Of a DNA stretch of 64,000 nt, positions 44,062 through 55,050 are shown in pieces (position 1 is the first letter of the stretch; each line of letters opens with the position of its first letter). The notes below the pieces were generated by a model, which saw only the letters and a program-made list of their open reading frames with translations, had not been told where the DNA came from and did no database searches. This DNA comes from Porodaedalea pini (Eukaryota; Basidiomycota; Agaricomycetes; Hymenochaetales; Hymenochaetaceae): the NCBI GenBank assembly GCA_002794775.1, contig NBAY01000004.1, positions 1,488,001-1,552,000 on the forward strand. Direction: 5' to 3'. The translations under genes were made by a program, and so were the position numbers.

Positions 44062-47000
44062 AAAGCTAAGTTCGACGGAGTACAAGTCCCCCCTAAACCG
44101 ACTGCGCCCCCTAGAACAGAACCCAAGACAACTCCAGTCCCCGCAGCGAAGCCAGAGGCCTCGACCCGCCCAGCAAAGCTGCAGCCCACTGATGCACCCA
44201 AGACGTCATCTATGCAGCCGCAGTACCGCTACGTGTCCCCAGTCGAAGACGCTGCGGTCGTGCAGACAGTCCTCACTCACTCTCTCGACTCAAACATCAC
44301 CATCTCACAATGAGAACTGTTAGCTCTGGCCCCCAACGTACAAAAACAGATGAAAGACCTTACCATGACAAAGCATTTGACAGTAGGAGATGTCCATCTG
44401 GTCGGGGCAGGTGGAATGAGCGCAATGAGCACAATGCATGGAATGCCCAGAACCGGCCACCCTGGCTCGTCCTGGTCCACCAACGGCCTCGTCGCACACA
44501 GCGCATGCCTGGATCACGACATAGGACCAGCTGCTGAAGAATGTCTGCCGCTACAGACAGTTAAGGCAATTTTTGCAGATGCATTGGAAGTCGAATGTAT
44601 TCTCGACCAAGGTGCCATCGTTTGCCTCATTCACGAAGACATATGGGAGAAATTAGGTATCCATCTACGCACTGACCAGTCAATGACTCTCGAGTCTGCC
44701 AATACAGGTCGTTCCTCTACGTTGGGGATGATCCAGAATGTCAAAGTATCTGTTGCTGGCGTCGACATTTCACTCCAAGCACAGGTAGTTTGAAACGCTC
44801 CCTTTGAGGCCCTACTTGGTCGACCATTCTTCGCCATCACTGAGTGTGAAATGAAGGACTTCCTCTCAGGAGACCAGCATATCACGCTCACCGATCCATC
44901 CAAACGCTGGTGAAAATGCAAGGTTGCAACTGGGGTCCGTACCATCACTCGCTTCAATAAGCAGTCGGGTTTTCAGTGGTCGAGGAACTGATGTCCCAGC
45001 ATCGGAGAGATGACAAACAGCTTGCTATATGCGCTCCCAAAACTTCACATTCAGTATTTTCAATCTTAGACTCTACGATTCTGGTTTCTATTTATGAACA
45101 ACGCCATCGCCACCTTTTCTTTTCACCAGATAACTTATCCCTCAACATCAACAACACTCAATACAACTTGTGCGTCCTCAAAACCCCAGATGGCGCCAAT
45201 CCCACAGTTCTGGCCTACAAGAAAGTCGCCAATAAGGTTCGCCCCATTGCTGGAACGCTCCCCAAGGAATTCAGGATCGTGCGATGCAAGCATCCCAGCC
45301 CGCTAGAAGAGATGCCAGTACTCCCTACCAAACCTTTTGCTTTTACACCAACCGGCAAGTTTACACAGGAACGAGCCAACACTTTTGACGTCGATCCCTG
45401 CGAATTTCTGTGGCCCGAGGAACGGAAGCTAGTCATCAACTTAATCATGTTACAAGAAGGGGCACTAGCCTGGGTAGAGACTGATCGAGGAGCGTTGGAC
45501 CCACGTTGGTTCGACCCAGTATGCATTCCAACAGTTCTGCACGTTCCGTGGGTCCACAGGAACATTCCCATTCCGCCAGGAATTCGAGAAGCGACGATCA
45601 AGCTTTTACGTGAGAAGATCGACGCCGGAGTTTACAAGCCCTCGAACTCGTCTTACCGATCACAGATGTTTTCGGTTATGAAGAAGGACGGAGTCTCGCT
45701 TTGCTTCATCCACGATCTGCAAGATCTCAATAGAATTACAATACGCGATGCGGCTGTACCCCCAAACGTCGACATGCTTGCCGAGCAATTTGGTGGCCAA
45801 GCCTGCTACACCGAACTGGATCTCTTCGTCACCTTCGACCAGCGAACCTTGCACGAAAGCTCCCAGGATCTGACTACCTTCCAGATGCCCCTAGGAACGT
45901 TTCGTCTCACCGTACTCCCCATGGGGTACACGAATTTGCTTCAAATTCTTCACAACAACCTCACGTTCATTCTGCAAGATGAGATCCTGGAAGTTACGAC
46001 CCCCTACGCTGACGACGTTATGGCCAGAGGACCAAAGACACAGTACGAACTCCCCGATGGATCATACGAAACAATCCCTGAGAACCCAGGGATTTGACAC
46101 TTCGTCTGGGAGCATCTCCAGGACGTCAACCGAATCCTTCAACGAGTCAAAGTTGTGGGAGGAACTTTCTCAGCTAAAAAGCTATGTATATGCACCCCAT
46201 ACGGCATTATTGTTGGTCACAAGTGCACTTACCAGGGTCGAGAACCAGACGACTCTAAGATTCAGAAGGTCCGTGACTGGCCATCGTGTTGCACAGTCAC
46301 TGAGGTCAAGGGATTTCTTGGTACAGCAGGAGTCTTACGAGTCTTTATCAAGGACTTTGCCAAGATGGCTCGCCCGCTCATTCATCTGATGAAGAAGAAC
46401 ATAATTTTCGACTGGGGAATTGAAGAACAGGACGCCATGGACGCTCTCAAGGAAGCAGTTATGAAGTGCCTGGCCCTCTGTGCTATTGACTACCAGTCAG
46501 ATCTCGAGGTCATACTCGCTGTCGACTCATCCATCATTGGAGTCGGCTGGACGCTTGGCCAGGAGCACACTGACAGCTGTCGACATATCAACAGGTTTGG
46601 GTCCATCAACTGGAACTCGGTCCAAGCTACGTATTCTCAGCCAAAAATTGAGTTATTTGGTCTATTCCAAGCCCTGCGAGCTAACCGTCTCTTTCTCATT
46701 GGAGTCCGCAAGCTCATCATGGAAATGGACACAGCATACATCAAAGGGATGATCAACAACCCCAATTTACAACCTAACGCTACCATCAATAGGTGGATCG
46801 CCGGCATTCTTTTGTTCTCATTCATCCTACAACACATACCAGCTTTGGAGTTCACCGGCACAGACAGATTGTCTCGTAGGCGTGCTGCACCAACCGATCC
46901 ACAAGAAGAGGATGACTACAAGGCATGGATTGACAAAGCATACGCATTTATCTTAGGTCCAGCTTATTCTGTTGGTTCCACCTATGCAACAAACGGATCG

Positions 47001-48467
47001 AATGCAACGGACGCAATGAACGGAACACCCGGAACAGGCAATCTGGAATTGTTCCCAGCCTCCAACTCGGCGCATGCCAAGGATCATTGTCTCGATGATG
47101 TAAAATGCTTCTTAGAAGACCCACTGCTAATTTCTTCGATCCCAGAGAAGGACATCCCTGCACTAGTCAGGTACACAATGGGATTCTTTGTTCGAGCTGG
47201 AAAGCTGTGGCGGAAAGCACAGAACAAGTGGCACCAGGTAGTCATCGAACCGGAACATCGATGGACACTTGTCAAAGCCACCCACGATGACCTCAGACAT
47301 AAGGGAGTATATTTGGTACGAGCCAGACTCCTCGATTGGTTCTGGTGGCCTTCCCTTGGACACGACGTCAAGCACTACGTTAAGACGTGCCACAAATGCC
47401 AGATCAGGCAGACGAAGCAAGTTCTTATTCCACCAATGGTCCCGTCCATCGCTCCCCTATTCTCGAAGGTCCACATCAACACAAAAGTCATGCCAAAAGC
47501 AGGAGGTTATCGCTACATTGTCCATGCATGATGCTCACTTTCAGGATACCCTGAGTTCCGTCTCCTCTGCTCTGAAATTGGCAAAGTGATCAGCCAGTTC
47601 ATATTTGAGGATATACTCTGCTTCTTCGGAGCTTGCCCAGAACTTGTCACCGACAACGGAAAGCCATTCATTGCTGCGCTGGATTGGCTGAAGGGTCGCT
47701 ATCACATCAATCACATCCGTATTTCAGCTTACAACTCACGCACTAACGGGCTAATCGAACGAAAGCATTTTGATGTCCAGGAAGCTCTCATGAAAGCTGC
47801 AGAAGGAAATGAGAAGTGTTGGCATGAGCACACTCACTCAGTATTTTGGGCCAAATGAATTACTATCCTACGAGCTACAGGACTGTCACCGTACTTCATG
47901 GTCCATGGAGTAGAACTGCTGCTCCCCTTCAATATCTCTGAAGCTACGTATCTCGTACCCCCAATTGAGTCCCCGCTCTCTACTACTGAACTCGTCTCCA
48001 TCCGAGCTCGCCAGCTTCAAAAATGCCCCGAGGATTTAGAAGCTATCGCCAAGAAGGTCAGCGATGCCAGGCACACGTACGCAAGACAGTTCGAGGAGGC
48101 AAACCGACATCTTATTAAAGACTATGACTTCCAACCAGGATGACTCGTTCTTCTTAGGAACTCACAAATGAAAATGGAACTCAATCAAAAGACGAAACCT
48201 CGGTACCTTGGCCCTTACGTGGTTGTTCAAAAAACGGAGGGAGGATCGTATATCGTGGTGGAACTCAATGGGGCAGTTTCCTGCCTTAGAATCACTGTGT
48301 TTCAACTTATTCCCTACTTCCCCCATTCTAATCTTTCGGTTCCAGTTACCAAACTCATAGAAGACTCTGAGGAAGAGCTCGAAATGATGAACGATGCCCA
48401 AGAGCAAGACGAGGACCAGAACGACGTCTCAGATGTCAATTCTGAGTCTGTTGACTCTGATGCCTAG
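44062..48467 (+). pseudogene. Pol of D1: protease, RT, RNase H, integrase, with many TGA stops
   Basis: A protease-like segment near 44605 reads ILDQGAIVCLI where canonical enzymes have D-S/T-G; related fungal elements also vary here. RT spans about 45600-46080, with YADD in the catalytic position near 46005 (an unusual variant). RNase H is at about 46400-46870. The integrase zinc finger is at about 47285-47410 (HDDLRHKG, CHKCQIRQ) and the core about 47590-47860. The tail is acidic and ends at 48465-48467, with no chromodomain. Stops at about 44311, 44791, 44911, 46095, 47529, 47856 and 48141 are all TGA; there is also a frame change around 44930-44990. Confidence 0.85.
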
Positions 48468-48975
48468 GCTTCACCTCTGATCTGCTCTGAGGACTCCATG
48501 TATGCACCTTTCTTCTTTAATTCTCCATCATCTCTTCTCATCATCCTATCCTATTAATCTGCTTGGGCACGCATTCAACTGCAAGCCGTTTTTGAGCGTT
48601 CCGGCTGTTCCGCTGGTTCCATCCCAATTTATCTCTTCACTTCATTTTGACTCCCCTGGCATTTCCTTGCCCCATTTCTTTTCCTTAACAACAACCCTAA
48701 CACAAAACTCGGAAAACATTTAATTCAAAAACAAAATTATAGAAGTACAAATTTTTTTTCTTTTTTCTGTTTTCTTTTTTTTGACTAAATAGAGGGTTCC
48801 GTGCGTTGCGTGCGTTCTGCGCATCCTGACTCTACCTCACCTTTCCCTTCCCCTTTCCTTTCCCCGAGCCTTCTTCCCAATCCCGTCTCGACCCCTGAGC
48901 CCACTGCATCGACACGACGTTAGACCGCATGGCGGCTGCTCTATCTCGCAGCAACGCTGCCTGCCGCTCCAGCAC
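48468..48975. other. Start of the D1 3' non-pol region
   Basis: It is pyrimidine-rich with a T-run near 48750-48780. No sense reading frame is evident. It may hold the 3' end of the antisense transcript. Confidence 0.35.
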
Positions 48976-50852
48976 TCAAGCATCCTGACCTAGGACAGAC
49001 AACTCCCAATCTGACTCCGCCTCCGACGAATGAACGGACAGCTCCTCAACCCCGTCATCAAACGAGCTGACCCTGACACTAGAACGAGCCAGACGACTAG
49101 GCCCAGCTGTCACTGGACCTGTTGGTGGTCTCGTTGACACTCTCGTCGATGCTCTCGCAGGAGCCCTTGTCGACGCTCCAGGAGGCAGCCTCACTGGAGT
49201 ACTTGCGCCATGCTCGTAGCAGGTCCCGCAGACGACCTAGCAGCAGACCGCAACTGAGGAGGGGGAGCCTGCACAACCCACTCATGCATGACACGGTTCA
49301 TCACCCAGCTATGCATTGACAGCTTGCACCTGATCCGGAGCCTCCAACAACTTGTGCACACCTTCCCAGGAGTCCCAGTACACTCTATGCCTCGCATCAG
49401 GCACTGATCACAACCAGCAGAATGTATGTTGCTGCTGCTGTTGTCCTCGTCTTCCTTGGCCTCCTCATCATTGCTTCCCTCGCTGTCACTTCCCTTGCCG
49501 TCACTTCCTTCATTGTTGCTTCCTTCGGCGTCATCGTCAATGTCCTCGTCTTCATCCTCATCATCTTCACCATCGTTGACCTGACCCTTGTTGCTGCTGC
49601 TGTTGCTGTAGTCGCCCAAAGCAGCACTCATGGATTGACCCCACAAGCCAAGAACAATTGAGTCTGAGTGTTAGGACTCGAACTTTTCCCTTTTCCCTTT
49701 TCTTTTATTTTCCCTTTTACCATTTCTTTTCTTTCAATCGCTCCTTTTCATTATATTTAATCATCTTTTCAATCACTTTCCACACTCCTTTCACATGACC
49801 TTCATTCATTCCATGCTGTTCGTTTATGTAACATTAGGTAATATAGTCTCACGGTTGTCACTATATAAGGTCTCAGGAATCGCATGAACTCCTTGTTCTG
49901 CTTTTCCTCTTACCTCTGCGACGACCTAGGTGAGACTTGTCCCCCTTGTATTAGTTTAGACTTGTATTAATCCTCTTACCTCTGCGACAACCTAGCCTGA
50001 GTAAAGCGTGTCCCGAGTCCCCGCTCGAGTATAGCACGTCCCAGACGACAGTCAGCAGAGGCCTGCCCAGTCCGAGTCGTCTCCCAGACTCCTGCCTAAC
50101 ACCAAGCCATTTCCCCCATAATCTGATTCCCTGTGACAACCAGGTGGAGGACTAGCAGGACTCTTGTCGACGACCATCCGAGTCGACTCTTTGCTTGGTG
50201 CCCGAGGAGGAATAACCGGACAATGACGGGCGTGGGCAGCAGCATGAGTTGCCAACTCCTTTTTCACCCACACCTGCATCGAAGAAGTATGAGACGCATC
50301 ACTCTGATTGTTCTCGATTGGTAGATCAGTTTCGTCAGGACCAGATCTCATCTGTTGTGCTTGTTGTGGTCGTTCCATCCGTTCTGTCCATTCCGCTTGT
50401 TGTGCCGGTTCCACCAGTTCCACCTGTTGCGTGTCTCTCGTCCAAGCGGAACCAGCCAGATCGCTTCTGCCAGGAGACCCAAGATCAGGCGCTGTTGGTT
50501 GGGCAGACATGCCGTGCCACATCATCGATATGGGGAGAGACTGCTGTCCAAACCGAATCAGCTCATCAAGCCGCTCAGTCTCACTAGCCTGATGAACTCG
50601 TTTGTGCTGATCAAACGCAGCCAACTCCCGGTCCAACTCTGTACTCCCAGGTTCATTTCATGCCGTCGCCGCCATTTCTGCAGCTATCGCCGCATCAGCC
50701 AGGGCGTGCATGGTCTCGTTATCCCGCATTCCGTAGCAATCCCTCGCCGCATTCAGGTAGTCGTGCATCTGCTGCCAGCGACTCTCTGGCAGACGAGTCC
50801 ACATGTCAAGACGGCGAACCTTGGTTGTACAGCAACGAAGCTCAGACCGCAT
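48976..50852 (-). pseudogene. Antisense acidic Zn2Cys6-like reading frame in D1, split by a solo LTR
   Basis: Minus-strand coding runs from about 50852 through 50636-50102, then, after the family-B LTR, from 49668 to about 49191 and 48976. It encodes a helical N-terminal part, a serine/proline-rich middle, and a strongly acidic tract (about 49480-49590). Then come six cysteines spaced C-x2-C-x6-C-x7-C-x2-C-x6-C (about 49340-49415: CDQCLMRGIEC then CTSCWRLRIRC). That spacing fits the fungal Zn(II)2Cys6 binuclear cluster, a DNA-binding domain. A stop near 50655 and a frame change near 49190 (possibly an intron) break the model. It runs opposite to gag and pol. Its role is unknown; a regulatory protein carried by the element is an inference. 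Confidence 0.6.
49669..50101 (+). repeat. Solo LTR of family B inside D1
   Basis: It is 433 bp, TGTTAG to CTAACA, with the TATATAA box. The flanks CTGAG (49664-49668) and CCAAG (50102-50106) are both one CpG transition away from CCGAG, so they fit a decayed 5-bp duplication. Confidence 0.88.
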
Positions 50853-51211
50853 GTACTAAACGAGAGTGTCAGGGATAGAGTCGCTCATGGTGAACGTTAA
50901 TACTCACGTCAAAGTCTGCCAAGCCGACTATCCAGGCACGTACTACCTCTGGCGTCAACGACCACAACGGGAACTCCGACCACCGCTCGAGGATGCCTTG
51001 CTCCTATTCCCGAACCTCTCACTTGAGCTGTGCCATCGCCTGGGAGCGCTCCGCCGAAAAGCCAAGCTGGTAAGACGACATCTTGATGTCATGATGGATG
51101 ATGGTAAGAGAGAGGGTGCGGACCACATGAGGCCAATGTACAATGCCTTATCCCATGAACACGAGAGGATTCAGAAGGACAGAGTGACTAGGGACAGTCA
51201 CTGTTTAAAAT

Positions 51212-51222
51212 GCCCAAGGAGA
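51212..51222 (+). promoter_or_regulatory. Candidate polypurine tract of D1
   Basis: GCCCAAGGAGA lies immediately before the 3' LTR. The string CCAAGGAGA also abuts repeat C at 31780, hinting that C and D are related families. Confidence 0.5.
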
Positions 51223-52285
51223 TGTAACACCAACCGGTTTGTTGGGCACGGAATGAGCAGAACGCACGCGATGTATGTCACGAAGTCGAAGAGCCTTGAC
51301 TTGGCAATCGAGCAAAGCAGTACACCCGGATCGGTGGAGATTACCCGAACGCAGAATGCACGCAACAACCGGATTGCACGCATCAGCTACTCGGACCAAC
51401 CCCAGTGCACTTATCTGTGTGTGTGTCCTCTCGACCCTGCCAAAGGTTCGTTCATTTGCCTTTGTCTAACGAACATGTGCCAGCCCGGCATTGGTCATTC
51501 CGGCTCCGTACAAAGGATCCCGAAGCTCACCGACGCTACGCCAAGTCAACACGTGCCATCCCCACCTTTCAGTAGTTCAGATCGTGGAGCCACTCAAAGG
51601 AACACTCAGGAGGCTTTATTTTGCCTTTCATGTTTACACAGGACACTTGTTTAGTATTTATAGAGCACCGGATGTTGTAGATAGAACAGCAATTCCACCC
51701 CTGAGTTTCGATGCCTAACTTTGTGTGATATCTCTCAGGACGGTCTCTAGGTACTCCTCAGAGCCTTAGTGACTTGAATCGCTCACCTCGACTTCATTTT
51801 ATTCGTGTTGCGCTCGTTGCGCTCATTCCATCTGTTCTGTCTTTGCCTTGTTCCGCTTTGTTCTCGTTACCTCGACTTCACTCCCTCTCGTCTCTTATCT
51901 TCTGATTTAAGTCCCGTATCTCACCCCGCTCTCTGATACTCCAGACGATGTCTGTTGAGCACAGGGACTAGCCATCCATCCCGAGGACAATCCCGCTCTG
52001 AGAAATCGCACTAGTATTAGCGTGTCTCCGTGTCTTCCAACACAGCCACCAATGATCCCCCACACATCTCGAGCACTCCACCGGCGCTATGCTTTGAACA
52101 CTTCCCTACTAGTACGCTTCACCGATTCTGTTGCCCCTGACACACCAGAACGCATGCAACCCAAACCCTGTGATCTGGAACCCACGGAACTTGACCGGAA
52201 CGAGGGTATTGACCCACTAGACACATCTCCCTCAAACTCATTCATCTTATTCCCATTCACTGACAACCGGAACTCAGTATTATCA
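51223..52285 (+). repeat. 3' LTR of D1
   Basis: It is 1063 bp, a close match to 41008-42102 with a short deletion in the AGGAGGCT region. It abuts family-B gag sequence directly. Confidence 0.92.
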
Positions 52286-52527
52286 GTGGCCAACTGGGTC
52301 ACTTCAAGGACAAGTGCCCACAAGGACAGGGAATCGTGCAGCGTATGCTGCAGATGATGGCGCCCGGCAAACGTCGCCTCCTCACCGACGAGCTAGGTGC
52401 AATGAAGGAATCGGCATTTGAGGAAGTCATAGACACTCGAAGGTCAACAGTGGAGGACTATGTGGAAGAGGAGGGAGATGACGAAGAGGTCGTTGACTCA
52501 CAGGGTTTTGCAAGTGGTCAGGCATAG
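52286..52527 (+). pseudogene. Gag C terminus of B4
   Basis: It encodes the second half of the zinc knuckle and the acidic tail ending SGQA, the same as B1 gag. Everything upstream is missing. Confidence 0.88.
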
Positions 52528-53220
52528 CCATCAGGGCGACTGACCGAGAAGAACAAGGAACTTCAAATCGAGATCCACTAAAATATAACCAACTGTCTGT
52601 ACAATACGTAGATGCAAACGACATCAATGGTTTTCCTGATTATGAAGTCCCCACCGGTGTGAACAAGAATAGCGAGTACGAGCAACTGTTCATGAGGGGA
52701 ACTGGCAGACGCCAGCTGGACCTCCTCCTGAATGTCAGATGTAATGTGGAGGGTGAGACGAGGGAGGTAGATGCGCATGCACTTGTGGATTCGGGGTGTA
52801 TGGGATCGTGCATTGATGTGAGGTTCATCGAACACTATGGGTTGGAAACCAAGTGCTACATCAGACCCCTTGTGGTGCTCAATGCGGACAGCACGCACAA
52901 CAAGGCCGGTCTGATCGAGAGATACGTTGATGTTGAGTTAATGATTGGACATCACAAGGAAAGGACAGTCCTTGTGGTGACATCCCTGGCATCATCAAAC
53001 ATCTTCCTGGGCTATGACTGGCTTCAACACCACAACCCAGAAGTTGACTGGAAAACAGGTTCAATTGAATTCACCTGTTGTCCAGAGGAGTGTGCAATCG
53101 AGAAGGAGGTTGTGGAAGAGATGAGGAGGGTGAGAGAGGTGTGAATGGACAAGGCGTCCTGGCCCGCATACCTCAACGACTTCGCCGACATTTTCAGCGA
53201 AAAAGGCTTCGAGAAACTGC

Positions 53221-53662
53221 TGTTAGGTGGGAGTCCGGGAGACTACTTGGACTGGGCAGGCCTCGGTTGACTGTCATCTGGGACGTGCTATACTCGAGCG
53301 GGGACTCAGGACATGCTGTACTCAGGCTAGGTCGTCACGGAGGTAAGAGGATTAATACAATGTACTCTACTACAGGAGGGGGACGTGGTCTCACCTAGGT
53401 CATCACGGAGGTAAGAGGAAAAGCAGAACAGGTGTTCAGATGTGATTCCTCTTCCTTATATACAGTGATCACCTTGTGAGAACTGGTTGCCCCTTTGTCT
53501 AAGATTACATAAAAGGGAGCGGAATGGAACAAATGAAGGTCATGTGAAAGGAGTGTGGGAAATGATTAAAAAGATGATTAATTATAAATGAAAAGGAGCG
53601 ATTAAAAGAAAAGAAATGATAGAAGGAAAAATAAAAAGAAAGGAGAAGTTCGAGTCCTGACA
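53221..53662 (-). repeat. Solo LTR of family B inside B4
   Basis: It is 442 bp in minus orientation. ACTGC at 53216-53220 is repeated exactly at 53663-53667. The insertion lies between protease and RT of the same family. Confidence 0.95.
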
Positions 53663-54053
53663 ACTGCCGGAACATAGACCCTGGGATCACATCATTGACT
53701 TGAAACCTGACTTCAAGCCTAGCGACTGCAAGATCTATCCGTTGACACCAACGGAACAGCAGTCACTGAAGGACTTCCTCAAAGAGAACTTGAAGTCGGG
53801 CCGCATATGAAAGTCGATCTCACCAATGGCATCGCCCTTTTTCTTCATCAAGAAGGCTGACAAATCCTTACGCCCGATTCAGGACTACCGGAAGCTTAAT
53901 GAGGGGATGATCAAGAACAAGTACCCTCTCCCCCTCATTGATGAACTTGTCGACAAGGTCAAGAAGGCAAGGTTCATCACCAAGCTTGACCTTTGCTGGG
54001 GATACTACAATATCCAGATCTGTGAAGGTGATGAGTGGAAGGCAGTGTTCCGC

Positions 54054-55050
54054 TGAAAGGTGACGGTACGGTCTACTGGCTGACTCGGACCTGGTTGAGT
54101 TCGGCCACTGGGGGTTCACTCTAATGTGTCTGATGGAGGGGATAGTGTCAGGAAGTGTGGGGAAGTGTAATAGAATACTCGGGGCTAGGTGTCGACTCGA
54201 GGATGCGAGTACAAAGGACGACCGGCAAAATGTGCCTAAATGCGGTCGGAGAACAAAGAGCAACTACGATCTTGACAACCCGGGCTCGGAAACTCGCCAG
54301 TGAAGACAGGAATCGATACTATTCGTCGAGACGATTCTGAATCTGAAAAGACCTCGAGACGCGATGCAGAATTGACGGAGATATAGCAGTTGCACTGGTT
54401 GCGGCTGGCGGAACGCACGGAACTCCCGGAACCAAAAGCTATTTTCGTAGCTCTACGACGCGGGCTCGGAATCGTGCAAGAAAAGACAGTGTTCGAAAGC
54501 GATTTTCGACGAGATTAAGAATCTGAAGAGAGCTCAGGAAACGGATAAGAACTGAGGGCGATATAGCGAAAGCAAGATTTGGCCGAAAACGGGACTCGAG
54601 ACGGAACGGACGGAACGGACGGAACGACACTGAACGGTGACGGAGACGAGAACTAAAGACTGGGACTGACTCAGGGGAACTAAACTTCTATTTTTGAGAC
54701 ATCTACATGAGTGTTTAAATAACCAACAGAGGGTTGAGCCTCTGAGCAGTGTACAAAGGACACAAAGACAGACTGGAGGCTCTAGCCAAACAACACCAAA
54801 TAGCCAGAACTCGGAGCCGTAACTCGAGAACATGAGTAATTAAGCTTTGGGAGGCTCGGAACAATACCAGATGTGACCCAAAACAGACTTCGGTGGCTCA
54901 CCGGTGCAGAACCAAGCTGTATGCGTCGAGTTAATACTGCCAAACACTGAAACTGTCCTGAAATGCGTTGGGGATACTTGTAAGACTGTCCTGAGTTGAG
55001 TCGAACCTAATAGAGCCGATTCTGAGGCCAGCGGCATCGGGATCTCCACA
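54054..55050 (-). repeat. Solo LTR of a fifth family (E) inside B4
   Basis: It is 997 bp with TGAAAG at the left and TCCACA at the right. CCGC at 54050-54053 is repeated exactly at 55051-55054, a 4-bp duplication. The minus orientation is favoured because the reverse strand shows a TTATTTAAAC promoter-like box followed by a TTCCGTCCG-rich segment resembling the layout of the D LTR. No other copy exists in the window. Confidence 0.8.

Larger units (their letters stand above)
41008..52285 (+). mobile_element. Ty3/gypsy retrotransposon D1 (no chromodomain), with antisense frame
   Basis: The LTRs are 41008-42102 (1095 bp) and 51223-52285 (1063 bp), TGTAACACC to ATTATCA. Inside are gag with an 18-bp repeat array, pol, and a 2.7-kb 3' region holding an antisense frame and a family-B solo LTR. 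The bases flanking the two ends do not match, and the left flank is repeat C while the right flank is family-B gag. Protease, RT and integrase resemble a gypsy lineage widespread in mushroom genomes. Confidence 0.9.

Noticed and set aside
49422..49661. Hydrophobic plus-strand frame resembling a membrane protein
   Set aside because: It is the complement of the acidic tract of the antisense frame; GAC/GAG repeats read backwards give V and L. The cysteine cluster on the minus strand is the more specific signal.
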